DNA of 64,000 bases from Marinobacter sp. (GTDB lineage Bacteria > Pseudomonadota > Gammaproteobacteria > Pseudomonadales > Oleiphilaceae): NCBI GenBank assembly GCA_030149475.1, contig JASBRL010000096.1:62001-126000 (forward strand). The letters are read 5' to 3'. The position numbers and the translations under genes are program-made. The notes below the pieces were generated by a model that worked only from the letters and a program-made list of their open reading frames with translations, had not been told where the DNA came from and did not search any database. Positions 29,183 through 38,358 of the stretch are shown here, one piece after another. Numbering within the stretch: position 1 is the first letter of the stretch; every line of letters begins with the position of its first letter.

Positions 29183-31777
29183 TCAGGCCACCGAGGCGGT
29201 TGCAGCCTTGCGGGTATAGTTTTCCATCTGGTCGAAGTTCAGGTACTTGTAGATGTCCTTGGACATGCTGTTCAGGTTCCTGGCGTACTCCATGTACTCT
29301 GCCGGTGTCGGCAGCTTGCCCAGAACCGCACCAACAGCCGCCAGTTCCGCGGAGGTCAGGTACACGTTGGCACCGTCACCAAGGCGGTTGGGGAAGTTGC
29401 GGGTCGACGTGGAAAGTACGGTGGACTTGGCGGCCACGCGAGCCTGGTTCCCCATACACAGGGAGCAGCCCGGCATCTCGGTGCGAACGCCGGCGGTACC
29501 ATAGGTGTTGAAGTAGCCTTCTTCCATCAGTTGCGCTTCATCCATCTTGGTTGGCGGCGACATCCACAAGCGGGTTTTCAGTGGCTCCTTGTTCTGCTCC
29601 AGCAGTTTTCCGGCTGCGCGGAAGTGACCGATATTGGTCATGCAGGAACCGATAAACACTTCGTCCACCTTGTCGCCGGCCACTTCCGACAGAAACCTGG
29701 CGTCATCCGGATCGTTCGGGCAGCACACGATCGGCTCTTTGATATCGGCCAGGTCAATCTCGACCACGTGGGCGTATTCCGCGTCCTTGTCGGCACGCAT
29801 CAGTTTCGGATCCGCCAGCCACGCTTCCATGGCCTGGGCGCGACGCTCCAGGGTCCGCGGGTCGCCGTAACCCTCAGCGATCATCCAGCGCAGCATGGTG
29901 ATGTTTGAGCGCAGGTATTCCGCTACAGACGCTTCTGACAGGTTGATGGTGCAACCGGCAGCTGAGCGCTCGGCGGACGCGTCAGACAGCTCAAACGCCT
30001 GCTCGGCGGTGAGGTGTTCGAGGCCTTCGATCTCGAGGATGCGGCCGGAGAATTCGTTGATCTTGCCTTTTTTCTCAACGGTCAGCAGGCCCTGCCTGAT
30101 GCCGTAGAGCGGAATAGCATGCACCAGATCACGCAGGGTGATTCCCGGCTGCATTTCGCCTTTGAAACGGACCAGAACCGATTCCGGCATATCCAGCGGC
30201 ATAACGCCGGTTGCTGCCGCGAAGGCCACCAGACCGGAGCCGGCCGGGAACGAGATGCCCATGGGGAAGCGGGTGTGGGAGTCACCACCGGTGCCCACGG
30301 TATCCGGCAGCAGCATGCGGTTCAGCCAGGAATGGATGATGCCGTCGCCCGGACGCAGCGCTACGCCACCACGAGTCTGGATAAAGTCGGGCATGGTGTG
30401 CTGCATTTCCACGTCCACCGGCTTGGGGTAGGCGGCGGTGTGGCAGAATGACTGCATGACCAGGTCCGAAGAGAAGCCCAGACACGCCAGGTCTTTCAGT
30501 TCGTCGCGGGTCATCGGTCCGGTGGTGTCCTGGGAGCCGACGGTGGTCATCAGTGGCTCGCAGTAGGTGCCGGGACGGACACCCTGGCCTTCTTCCAGGC
30601 CACAGGCCTTGCCGACCATTTTCTGGCCAAGGGTAAAGCCTTTGGTGCCGGCTTCCGGGTCTTTGGGCAGGCGGAAGATGTCGGTAGCGCCCAGATCCAG
30701 GGTCTCGCGGGCCTTGTTGGTCAGGCCACGGCCGATGATCAACGGAATACGCCCACCCGCCTGTACCTCGTCCAGAATAACCTCGGATTTGAACGAAAAT
30801 TCGGAAATAGTTTCACCGGCTTCGTTCAGGATCTTGCCTTCGTAGGGGCGAATGTCGATCACATCACCCATGTTCATGTTATCGACCGGGGCTTCGAATA
30901 CCAACGCGCCGGCGTCTTCCATGGTATTGAAGAAGATCGGGGCGACCTTGCTGCCGATGCAGACACCGCCGCTGCGTTTGTTGGGAACGCCGGGCATGTC
31001 TTCACCGAAGAACCACAGCACCGAGTTGGTGGCCGATTTGCGGGAGGAGCCAGTGCCAACCACGTCACCCACGAATGCGACGGGCAGGCCCTTGGCCTTG
31101 ATCTCGTCGATCTGCTGCATGGGACCGATAACGCCAGGCTCGTCCGGATTCAGGCCGTCGCGGGCCATTTTATAGGCGGCGCGAGCGTGCAGGGGAATGT
31201 CCGGACGTGACCAGGCATCGGGAGCCGGTGACAGGTCGTCGGTGTTGGTTTCGCCGGTGACTTTGAATACCGTCATCTTGATGCTTTCCGGCACTTTCTT
31301 CTTGCCGGTGAACCACTCGGCGTTGGCCCAGGATTCCATGACGCTCTTCGCCACCGCGTTGCCGGCGTCCATTTTTTCTTTGACGTCGTTGAAGGCGTCA
31401 AACATCAGCAGGGTCTTTTTCAGCTGTTCACCCGCCAGTTCGGCCAGTTCGCTGTTGTCCAGCAGTTCGACCAGCGTGGCAATGTTGTAGCCACCCTGCA
31501 TCATGCCCAGCCATCTGACGGCGGTCTTGTTGTCAATCAGGGAACAGGTGGTCTCGCCTTTCGCGATCGCGGACAGGAACGCTGCCTTCACATAGGCCGC
31601 CTCGTCGACGCCCGGGGGCACCCGGTTCCAGAGCAGGTCGATCAGGGTGTCCTCTTCGCCCGCGGGCGGATTTTTCAGCAGTTCGACCAGGGCGGCGGTT
31701 TGTTCGGCGTTCAGCGGCTTGGGCGGTATGCCCTGAGCCGCACGTTCGGCAACGTGTTCACGATAGGCTTCTAACAC
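29183..31777 (-). CDS. acnB: Aconitate hydratase B
   Basis: Isomerises citrate to isocitrate in the TCA and glyoxylate cycles. The GTG at 31777 gives 864 aa, one less than E. coli AcnB, and follows GAGGGT with a 7-nt spacer. The track start at 31870 adds 31 residues with no family counterpart. Domain order is the AcnB type: N-terminal HEAT-like domain, swivel domain ([18 protein letters not shown]), then the catalytic core ([18 protein letters not shown]). 4Fe-4S ligands are visible in IVCCPNDP and [10 protein letters not shown]. With glcB in this window it supports growth on C2 units. It is divergent from miaE. Confidence 0.97.
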   Translation of the reverse strand: MLEAYREHVAERAAQGIPPKPLNAEQTAALVELLKNPPAGEEDTLIDLLWNRVPPGVDEAAYVKAAFLSAIAKGETTCSLIDNKTAVRWLGMMQGGYNIATLVELLDNSELAELAGEQLKKTLLMFDAFNDVKEKMDAGNAVAKSVMESWANAEWFTGKKKVPESIKMTVFKVTGETNTDDLSPAPDAWSRPDIPLHARAAYKMARDGLNPDEPGVIGPMQQIDEIKAKGLPVAFVGDVVGTGSSRKSATNSVLWFFGEDMPGVPNKRSGGVCIGSKVAPIFFNTMEDAGALVFEAPVDNMNMGDVIDIRPYEGKILNEAGETISEFSFKSEVILDEVQAGGRIPLIIGRGLTNKARETLDLGATDIFRLPKDPEAGTKGFTLGQKMVGKACGLEEGQGVRPGTYCEPLMTTVGSQDTTGPMTRDELKDLACLGFSSDLVMQSFCHTAAYPKPVDVEMQHTMPDFIQTRGGVALRPGDGIIHSWLNRMLLPDTVGTGGDSHTRFPMGISFPAGSGLVAFAAATGVMPLDMPESVLVRFKGEMQPGITLRDLVHAIPLYGIRQGLLTVEKKGKINEFSGRILEIEGLEHLTAEQAFELSDASAERSAAGCTINLSEASVAEYLRSNITMLRWMIAEGYGDPRTLERRAQAMEAWLADPKLMRADKDAEYAHVVEIDLADIKEPIVCCPNDPDDARFLSEVAGDKVDEVFIGSCMTNIGHFRAAGKLLEQNKEPLKTRLWMSPPTKMDEAQLMEEGYFNTYGTAGVRTEMPGCSLCMGNQARVAAKSTVLSTSTRNFPNRLGDGANVYLTSAELAAVGAVLGKLPTPAEYMEYARNLNSMSKDIYKYLNFDQMENYTRKAATASVA

Positions 31778-32027
31778 GATCTGGACCCTCATCAGTTGGA
31801 CTATCCCGCTTTCATAACGCAGAGGCGGGCATTTTTCGGCGGAAAAGGCCGGGAATTGGCGCTGCATCATATAGTAAAGCCTTACAAAAGTTAAGGAGCC
31901 CGCGTTGTCGCCCGTCCCGGCTACGGGGCTTCATCGATGCGCGAGGGTTGTTGAAGCGTGCAACGTAATTCGGTTATTCACTCGTGTATAATGCTGGGTT
32001 TTTGCTGATCGGGATAATAGTTTCGTC

Positions 32028-32639
32028 ATGACGCTCTCCGCTCTGGAAACGATCCGTGAGTTTCTGCCGTGTCCTACGCCACAGCGCTGGATTGACAATG
32101 CACTGGCCAGTCAGGAGCTGTTACTGATTGACCACGCCAACTGCGAAAAGAAGGCGGCATCGACGGCGCTTGGCTTGATGTACCGCTATGTGGACAACAC
32201 CCGGTTACTGAACAAAATGTCGCGACTGGCCCGGGAAGAGCTGCGTCACTTTGAGCAGGTGCTGGCGATTATGGGCAAGCGCGGGATCCGTTACGACCAG
32301 ATCGGGCCCTCCCGCTACGCGGCCGGGCTGAGGCAGTTGGTTAGCAAGGACGATCCTCAACGGCTGGTGGATACCATGATTGTCGGCGCTATTATTGAGG
32401 CCAGGTCCTGTGAGCGCTTTGCGGCGCTGGCACCGCATCTGGACCCGGTGCTGGGCGATTTCTACACGGGTTTGCTGAAATCCGAGGCGCGCCATTACCA
32501 GGATTATCTCAGTCTCGCCGACATGGCAGCCGATGGCCCGATTGATAAGCGGCTGGCGGCGTTTATGGCGGTTGAGCAGCATCTCATCGAATCCCCGGAT
32601 ACGGAGTTTCGTTTCCACAGCGGTCCGCTGAACGGGTGA
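32028..32639 (+). CDS. miaE: tRNA-(ms2io6A)-hydroxylase MiaE
   Basis: Oxygen-dependent di-iron enzyme that hydroxylates the isopentenyl group of the ms2i6A37 base in tRNA. The 203-aa protein has the ferritin-like ligand set in four helices: DHANCEKKAA, REELRHFEQV (ExxH), IEARSCERF and KSEARHYQDY (ExxH). A TATAAT at 31987-31992 without a clear -35 lies 36 bp before the ATG. The 3' end overlaps the convergent LysR gene by 56 bp. Presence implies MiaA and MiaB elsewhere. MiaE is common in Pseudomonas and related lineages but absent from E. coli. Confidence 0.94.
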   Translation: MTLSALETIREFLPCPTPQRWIDNALASQELLLIDHANCEKKAASTALGLMYRYVDNTRLLNKMSRLAREELRHFEQVLAIMGKRGIRYDQIGPSRYAAGLRQLVSKDDPQRLVDTMIVGAIIEARSCERFAALAPHLDPVLGDFYTGLLKSEARHYQDYLSLADMAADGPIDKRLAAFMAVEQHLIESPDTEFRFHSGPLNG

Positions 32640-33522
32640 CTCCCAGCCGGCGGCAGAGCTCAATCCACCGGTCAATGCCCGCGCTGCGGTACTTCTGTTT
32701 ATGCAGAATAAAATAGAACTGGCGGTCAAAGCGCCGATGGCTCGGCACCGCCAATGGCACCAGGCTGCCACGATGAAATGCATCGGCGAGGCAGACCCGG
32801 GACAGACAGCCAATACCCAGGTTGGCCTCAACGGCGCGCTTGATTGCTTCGGTGTGTTCCAGTTCCAACAGAATATTGAGTTCCGGCAGCAGGCCGTGCA
32901 TGCCCCGCTCAAAGGTCTGGCGCGTGCCCGATCCGGACTCCCGCATGATCCAGGTGGCCCGTCTGAGCATCTCGTCAGAGAGGGTCCCTTCCCGGGCCAG
33001 AGGATCGTCGGGACTGCAGAACACCACGAGATCATCGTTGCGCCAGGGGAGGACATCCAGCTCGGGGGACTGCAGTTCGCCCTCGATGAGTCCGATATCC
33101 AGCTCAAAGTCACTGACCCGCCTGGCAATGGTACTTGTGTTGGCCACCTCCAGGGATACCCTGGCATGGGGCTGGGTTTTCATGTATTCCGCCATGACAC
33201 CGACTGCGAGATAATTGCCAATCGTCAGGGTCGCACCGACTTTTAATGCGCCAACTTCGGTGTGCTGGCTGAGGGCCTGTTCCAGCTCGCCACCCTGCGT
33301 CAGCAGGGCTTCGACCTGCGGACGGAAAAGTCGTCCCAGCTCATTAAGCTGAAGTCGTTTGCCGACCCGGTCGAATAGCTGAATGTCAAACTGCGCCTCC
33401 AGTTCTTTCAGGGCACTGCTGGCAGCGGACTGAGACATGTTCAGCGATTGCGCGGCACGGGTGATGTTCTGACTGTTGGCAGCGGCCAGGAACACTTCGA
33501 GTTGTCGGAAAGAATAACGCAT
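32584..33522 (-). CDS. finR: LysR-family regulator, FinR-like
   Basis: A 312-aa LysR-type regulator. N-terminal helix-turn-helix: YSFRQLEVFLAAANSQNITRAAQSLNMSQSAASSALKELEAQFDIQLFDRVGKRL. The rest is the periplasmic-binding-protein-like effector domain. It is divergent from fpr, the same arrangement as finR-fprA in Pseudomonas, where FinR activates fprA under oxidative or superoxide-type stress. The name is based on that context plus family, so it is probable and not proven. The C-terminal 18 codons overlap the end of miaE on the other strand. Confidence 0.8.
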   Translation of the reverse strand: MRYSFRQLEVFLAAANSQNITRAAQSLNMSQSAASSALKELEAQFDIQLFDRVGKRLQLNELGRLFRPQVEALLTQGGELEQALSQHTEVGALKVGATLTIGNYLAVGVMAEYMKTQPHARVSLEVANTSTIARRVSDFELDIGLIEGELQSPELDVLPWRNDDLVVFCSPDDPLAREGTLSDEMLRRATWIMRESGSGTRQTFERGMHGLLPELNILLELEHTEAIKRAVEANLGIGCLSRVCLADAFHRGSLVPLAVPSHRRFDRQFYFILHKQKYRSAGIDRWIELCRRLGVTRSADRCGNETPYPGIR

Positions 33523-33570
33523 CAGCGATAAAACCGAATAAGGTTATAAAAATATCCCATTTCATCGATA

Positions 33571-33588
33571 GGTTACTCTCGCGTTACC
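33571..33588. promoter_or_regulatory. Possible FinR-type dyad between finR and fpr
   Basis: GGTTAC-tctcgc-GTTACC in the divergent spacer is an imperfect dyad (5 of 6 arm pairs). LysR regulators bind dyads near the target promoter. The match to a published FinR site cannot be checked here. Confidence 0.25.
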
Positions 33589-33678
33589 ATAGGTATCAAT
33601 GAGAAATCGACCAGGTTTGAACAAATCTGAACCAGAAGAATCCTTGTGGACCACTACCTTCCGGAGAAGGCATTTTAT

Positions 33679-34449
33679 ATGAGCAATCTGAATCGCGAGC
33701 GCGTCACCAGTGTCCGCCACTGGAACGACACCTTGTTCAGCTTTACCACCAGCCGTGACCCCGGCTTTCGTTTCAAGAACGGTCATTTCACCATGATCGG
33801 CCTGGAAACAGACGGTAAGCCGCTGATGCGCGCCTACAGCATCGCCAGTGCCAACTACGAGGAGGAACTCGAATTCTTCTCCATCAAGGTGCAGGACGGC
33901 CCGCTGACGTCGCGGCTGCAAAAAATTGAAGTGGGCGATGAGATTCTCGTCAGTCGCAAGCCAACGGGTACCCTGGTCATGGATCATCTGCTGCCAGGTC
34001 GGAATCTGTACCTGATCAGTACCGGTACCGGACTGGCGCCGTTTCTGAGCATCATCAAGGACCCGGAAGTCTACGAGCACTACGACAAGGTCATCCTGAC
34101 CCACGGCGTTCGCCACGTGTCCGAACTGGCTTACCAGCAGGATATCGACGACCTTCCCAACAACGAATTTTTCGGTGAAATGGTTCAGGGCAAGCTGCTG
34201 TATTATCCGACGGTGACCCGGGAAGAGTTCCGCAACCAGGGTCGCCTGACCGACCTGATGGAAAGCGGCAAGTTGATGAAAGATCTTGGCCTGCCCGATT
34301 TCGATCTCGAGAATGATCGGTTCATGATCTGTGGCAGCCCCAGCATGCTGAAAGACACCTGCGCGATTCTCGACCGTCAGGGCTTTCTGGAAGCCCGCCA
34401 CGGGGATCTTGGTCACTACGTGATCGAGCGAGCCTTCGTAGAGAAGTAA
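33679..34449 (+). CDS. fpr: Ferredoxin/flavodoxin-NADP+ reductase
   Basis: FAD enzyme passing electrons between NADPH and ferredoxin or flavodoxin, used in redox repair and iron-sulfur metabolism. Start at ATG 33679 gives 256 aa and the family N terminus MSNLNRERVTSVRHWNDTLFSF; GGAGAAGG lies 8 nt upstream. The track's GTG at 33646 is rejected. FAD-binding RAYSIAS (residues about 50), NADP-binding STGTGLAPFLS and MICGSPSML, and the C-terminal HYVIERAFVEK are present. Sequence is close to Pseudomonas FprA (subclass I). Divergent from finR and ended by an intrinsic terminator. Confidence 0.95.
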   Translation: MSNLNRERVTSVRHWNDTLFSFTTSRDPGFRFKNGHFTMIGLETDGKPLMRAYSIASANYEEELEFFSIKVQDGPLTSRLQKIEVGDEILVSRKPTGTLVMDHLLPGRNLYLISTGTGLAPFLSIIKDPEVYEHYDKVILTHGVRHVSELAYQQDIDDLPNNEFFGEMVQGKLLYYPTVTREEFRNQGRLTDLMESGKLMKDLGLPDFDLENDRFMICGSPSMLKDTCAILDRQGFLEARHGDLGHYVIERAFVEK

Positions 34450-34497
34450 CCGCGTTGACCCCTTTGATCTGACTCCGCCTGCATCGCGGACTCCCGG

Positions 34498-34526
34498 CCC
34501 CGGCGTGATGAGCTCCGGGGTTTTTT
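34498..34526 (+). terminator. Intrinsic terminator after fpr
   Basis: CCCCGG-cgtgatgagct-CCGGGG is followed by TTTTTTATTTTT, 48 bp past the fpr stop. A classic Rho-independent terminator. Confidence 0.88.
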
Positions 34527-34639
34527 ATTTTTGCCGTTGGCTGCGTAAATTTGATTTCCGGGGAATAACTGTCAAGATTCAGTACCATGCCAGGGCCGGG
34601 TGAAGCCTTGCTGAGTGTTGTCATGATGAAGGACTGAAT

Positions 34640-36529
34640 ATGGCTGAATCCGAAAAATCTTCGGAACCTGGTCGCGCTGCGGTTGGTCTGGCCGTGCTGG
34701 GAATTGTCTACGGGGACATCGGGACCAGTCCGATTTATGCCTTGCGGGTTTGCTTTCGGGGCGTCAGCCCGGTACCGATTACCGAAGCCAACATCCTCGG
34801 CATTCTGTCGCTGATATTCTGGGCGCTGCTCATCGTTATCTCTCTCAAATACATGATTTTTATTCTCCGGGCCAATAACCACGGAGAAGGCGGTATCTTC
34901 GCGTTGCTTGCGCTTTTGCGTCCGGACCGGGATCAGGACAGCCGTTCCCGTCGTACACTGATCCTGTTTGGTCTGTTCGGCGCCGGCTTGCTGTACGGTG
35001 GCACCATGCTGACACCTGCGATCTCGGTCCTGAGCGCGGTCGAAGGTCTGGAGGTTGCCGCGCCATCGCTTGAGACTTATGTGTTGCCAGTGACGATTGT
35101 GATTCTGTTGGTGCTGTTTGCCATGCAGAAGCACGGCACTGCCAAGGTCGGGGCCCTGTTCGGTCCGATCATGGTGGCCTGGTTCCTGACTCTGGCGATT
35201 CTCGGAATCAACAGCATCATCGGCCACCCCGAGGTTCTCAAGGCGGTTGCACCCTGGTATGCGGTGCAGTTTCTGGCGAGTAATCAACTGGCCGGCTTTC
35301 TCGTACTGATCGGTGTATTTCTGGTGGTGACCGGCGGTGAAGCGCTGTACGCCGATCTCGGTCATTTCGGGGTCGTGCCGATTCGCGTTGTCTGGTTCTG
35401 CTTCGTGCTTCCTGCCCTGCTACTGAATTACTTCGGGCAGGGTGCGCTGCTGCTGGACTCGCCGAATGGAGATTTACAGCCATTCTTCCATCTGGCCCCG
35501 GACTGGGCGCTGTTTCCTTTGGTGGGCTTGACCACCGCCGCCACGATTATTGCTTCCCAGGCTGTGATTACCGGAGCGTTCTCTCTCACCCGGCAAGCCG
35601 TGCAACTGGGTTTTGTGCCACGCCTGCGTGTTCAGCAGACTTCCGCGCATTCCCATGGCCAGATCTACATGCCTGGCATTAACTGGTTTTTGATGAGTGC
35701 CGCCGTCACGCTGGTGGTGACGTTCGGCTCATCCGATAATCTGGCCGCCGCTTACGGGGTCAGTGTTAATGCCACGATGCTGGTGACGACCATTCTGGCC
35801 TTCAATGTGGCCCGTGAGCGGGGTGGCTGGAGTCTGGCCAAAGCGAGTTTTTTCCTGCTGGCGTTTCTGACCGTTGACCTGGCTTTCCTGACCGCCAACG
35901 CGGAAACAATACCACGAGGCGGGTGGTTCCCGGTGGCTATGGGGGCGTTGATTTTCACAGTGATTGTGACGTGGCGGCGGGGGAGTGAACTGCTGGTGCG
36001 GGCCTATGAGGCCAATACCATATCCATCGAAACCCTGTTGGGGCGAATCGAGAACGATCCTCCTCACCGGGTCCATGGCGCCGGCGTTTTTTTCACCGCC
36101 CGGGCCGAAGAAGTGCCCCACTCGATGATGCAGTTGATCAAGCATAACAAGGTATTGCACGAAATCATCGTGATCGTGAATGTGAAGGTGACCCGCGATC
36201 CCCGGGTCGGCAACGACGCGCGTATACAGGTCAGGGAGTATGGTGAGGGGCTTTACGAGGTCAAGCTGAATTACGGGTTCATGCAGGGCTTCAACATCCC
36301 GTCGGATCTGGCCGTGTGTATTGATCGGGGAGACTTGCCGATTGATCTGGACGATACCACCTATTTTATCGGACGTACGTCGGTCATTGCCGATCGCAAA
36401 AAAGATGGCATGATGGCCTGGCGGGACCGGTTGTTCGCCTACATGGTGCGCAATACCATGCATGCTACGTCGCTTTACCAGATCCCGGCAGGTCGGGTGA
36501 TCGAAATCGGGTTGCAACTGGGTATCTGA
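34640..36529 (+). CDS. kup: Low-affinity potassium transporter Kup
   Basis: A 629-aa KUP/HAK/KT transporter. Residues about 15-430 form 12 membrane helices beginning LAVLGIVYGDIGTSPIYALR, the family signature, and including NNHGEGGIFALLALLRP. The cytoplasmic tail ends with GLQLGI. Kup takes up potassium by proton symport, working best at low pH and with osmotic stress. AAGGACTGAAT precedes the ATG. A single copy is seen here. It follows a terminator and may share a transcript with the secreted protein gene 32 bp downstream. Confidence 0.95.
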   Translation: MAESEKSSEPGRAAVGLAVLGIVYGDIGTSPIYALRVCFRGVSPVPITEANILGILSLIFWALLIVISLKYMIFILRANNHGEGGIFALLALLRPDRDQDSRSRRTLILFGLFGAGLLYGGTMLTPAISVLSAVEGLEVAAPSLETYVLPVTIVILLVLFAMQKHGTAKVGALFGPIMVAWFLTLAILGINSIIGHPEVLKAVAPWYAVQFLASNQLAGFLVLIGVFLVVTGGEALYADLGHFGVVPIRVVWFCFVLPALLLNYFGQGALLLDSPNGDLQPFFHLAPDWALFPLVGLTTAATIIASQAVITGAFSLTRQAVQLGFVPRLRVQQTSAHSHGQIYMPGINWFLMSAAVTLVVTFGSSDNLAAAYGVSVNATMLVTTILAFNVARERGGWSLAKASFFLLAFLTVDLAFLTANAETIPRGGWFPVAMGALIFTVIVTWRRGSELLVRAYEANTISIETLLGRIENDPPHRVHGAGVFFTARAEEVPHSMMQLIKHNKVLHEIIVIVNVKVTRDPRVGNDARIQVREYGEGLYEVKLNYGFMQGFNIPSDLAVCIDRGDLPIDLDDTTYFIGRTSVIADRKKDGMMAWRDRLFAYMVRNTMHATSLYQIPAGRVIEIGLQLGI

Positions 36530-36561
36530 TTGAAGTGGCGCCTGAACATGAGGGCACTGAT

Positions 36562-36972
36562 ATGATCTCAACGAGATGGCTTTCCCGTGGTCTGGCACTG
36601 TTAATGTTGTCAGGCAGTCTGCTGTTACCCGGCACTCAGGTCTCCGCTGAACAGCGGTTTCCGGATGTTTTGTCGGTGTCTGTGAGGGCGGGCCCCGACA
36701 ACAAATTCAGTTTTGATGCTACCGTTTCATCGCCCTACGACTCGCCCGAACGCTACGCCGATGGCTTCAGGGTCACCGGACCGGACGGCGCTGTGCTGGG
36801 CGAGCGGACCCTGTGGCATCATCATGCCAGTGAGCAACCGTTTACCCGGGACCTGTACAATGTGGTTATTCCCCCATCGGTTGAACAGGTGACGGTGCAG
36901 GCTCGGGACAAAACCTATGGTTACGGGGGCAAAACGGTTACGGTGTCGCTTCCTGGACGAGGCGGCGATTAA
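36562..36972 (+). CDS. Conserved secreted protein of unknown function
   Basis: A 136-aa protein with a clear signal peptide (LSRGLALLMLSGSLLLPGTQVSA-EQ). The mature part of about 110 residues is a probable beta-sandwich: ADGFRVTGPDGAVLGERTLWHHHASEQPFTRDL and VTVQARDKTYGYGGKTVTVSLPG. I recall similar short proteins in many proteobacteria and some actinobacteria, always without assigned function. The WHHHASEQPFTR segment might bind a metal or a ligand; that is speculation. GAGGG lies 7 nt before the ATG at 36562; the track's start at 36535 is less likely. 32 bp after kup. Confidence 0.8.
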   Translation: MISTRWLSRGLALLMLSGSLLLPGTQVSAEQRFPDVLSVSVRAGPDNKFSFDATVSSPYDSPERYADGFRVTGPDGAVLGERTLWHHHASEQPFTRDLYNVVIPPSVEQVTVQARDKTYGYGGKTVTVSLPGRGGD

Positions 36973-36983
36973 CCAGAGGCTCG

Positions 36984-37709
36984 CTAAAGCGGCGATTTCT
37001 TCAATTCCGGTTCCTGATCCGGGGCGGCCTCCAGCCACCAGATGTTTTCCGCCCAGTCACCCAGTACGATGCGCTGCGCAGGTTTGCCGTTGGCGCTGAA
37101 CTCGTGAGTGGCCGGGCGGTGGGTATGACCATGGATCAGTCGCTGGACCCCGTGAGCTTCCATCGCCGCGACCACTTCATCCGGGGTCACATCCATGATG
37201 AACTCGTCCTTGCCTTTGTTCCTGGCCATGCTGATTTCCCGCAACTGGCGAGCGACGAGTTGGCGATCCGCCAGCGGACGCTTCAGAAACGCTTGTTGCC
37301 ACTGGGCGTTGCGCATGCTGGCCCGGAACTTCTGATACTCCACATCGGCGGTGCAGAGGCTGTCACCGTGCATCAAAAGCGTGGGCGTGCCGTAAAGATC
37401 GATGACCGTCGGATCGTCCAGCAAGCTGACACGGGCGCGGGCGCAGAAGTCGTCTCCAATCAGGAAGTCGCGGTTGCCGTGCATCAGGAAAATCTCGGCG
37501 CCGCTGTCACTGATCGCACGCAGGGCATTTGCTACTTGATCCTGTAAAGGGGTATGTTCATCGTCGCCGATCCAGGCTTCAAAAAAGTCACCCAGAATAT
37601 ACAGTCGCCCGCATCCGGCCGCCTGCTGATCCAGAAACGACAGGAACGCCCGGGTGATGTCCGGCCGGGCTTCTTCCAGGTGCAGGTCGGAGATGAATTG
37701 CGTGGTCAA
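36984..37709 (-). CDS. lpxH: UDP-2,3-diacylglucosamine diphosphatase LpxH
   Basis: Cleaves UDP-2,3-diacylglucosamine to lipid X and UMP in lipid A synthesis, at the inner face of the membrane. A 241-aa calcineurin-like phosphoesterase with the full metal-ligand set: FISDLHLEEARP, ILGDFFEAWIGDD, LMHGNRDFLIG, LLMHGDSLCT and IHGHTHRP. It starts with TTG at 37709, preceded by GGAGGA at 5 nt. Its start overlaps the ppiB stop by 4 bp (TTGA), the usual coupling. Order glnS-ppiB-lpxH is conserved in gammaproteobacteria. Confidence 0.96.
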   Translation of the reverse strand: MTTQFISDLHLEEARPDITRAFLSFLDQQAAGCGRLYILGDFFEAWIGDDEHTPLQDQVANALRAISDSGAEIFLMHGNRDFLIGDDFCARARVSLLDDPTVIDLYGTPTLLMHGDSLCTADVEYQKFRASMRNAQWQQAFLKRPLADRQLVARQLREISMARNKGKDEFIMDVTPDEVVAAMEAHGVQRLIHGHTHRPATHEFSANGKPAQRIVLGDWAENIWWLEAAPDQEPELKKSPL

Positions 37710-38215
37710 GCCGTTCCTCCGTCCTCAATGACTTCCGCCTTTTCAATAATCACGTCTTCGGCTGGCACGTCCTGATGACCATGACGAAGGCCGGTGCGAA
37801 CGGCGCGGATGGCATTCACCGCATTCTGGCCATCGACAACCTTGCCGAAGACCGCATAACCCCAGCCCTCCGCGTTTTCGGCAGTGTGATCCAGAAAGCC
37901 GTTGTTCTCAACGTTGATGAAGAACTGGGCGGTCGCCGAATGCGGCTCCATGGTTCGGGCCATGGCCACGGTGCCGGCCATGTTGCTGAGGCCGTTGTTG
38001 GCTTCGTTGCGAATCGCTTCACGGGTTTTGCGGGGCTGCATGCCGGGCTCAAAACCACCGCCCTGGATCATGAAGTTGCTGATAACCCGATGGAAAATCA
38101 GGCCATCATAAAATCCGTCCCGCACATACTGTTCAAAGTTTCTGGCAGTAACGGGCGCATTTTCATAGTCCAGCTCGAGGGTGATGTCGCCATGGGAGGT
38201 TCTCAGCAGAATCAT
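37706..38215 (-). CDS. ppiB: Peptidyl-prolyl cis-trans isomerase B (cyclophilin)
   Basis: Cytoplasmic cyclophilin that catalyses proline isomerisation in folding proteins. At 169 aa it is near the E. coli length. Active-site residues are seen in FHRVISNFMIQGGG (Arg in the catalytic FHR), NEANNGLSNMAGTVAMART and ATAQFFINVENNGFLDH. There is no signal peptide, so it is the cytoplasmic PpiB and not periplasmic PpiA. Divergent from glnS with a 143-bp spacer. lpxH overlaps its end. Confidence 0.95.
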   Translation of the reverse strand: MILLRTSHGDITLELDYENAPVTARNFEQYVRDGFYDGLIFHRVISNFMIQGGGFEPGMQPRKTREAIRNEANNGLSNMAGTVAMARTMEPHSATAQFFINVENNGFLDHTAENAEGWGYAVFGKVVDGQNAVNAIRAVRTGLRHGHQDVPAEDVIIEKAEVIEDGGTA

Positions 38216-38358
38216 TCGGGTGTCCTGTTCAGATTGTGGTGACAGTACAGTGGTTGCCTGGTGACTATTGTACGGGAGACTTGCCGCGGGTGCATGAGTT
38301 AGGCCATCAAATATGCGTATAATATGGCGCTTAAGTTCATCCCATCAATCGAGACCCT

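Noticed and set aside
34322-35365. 347-aa minus ORF across fpr end and kup start
   Set aside because: Crosses a clear terminator and opposes kup; composition not protein-like.
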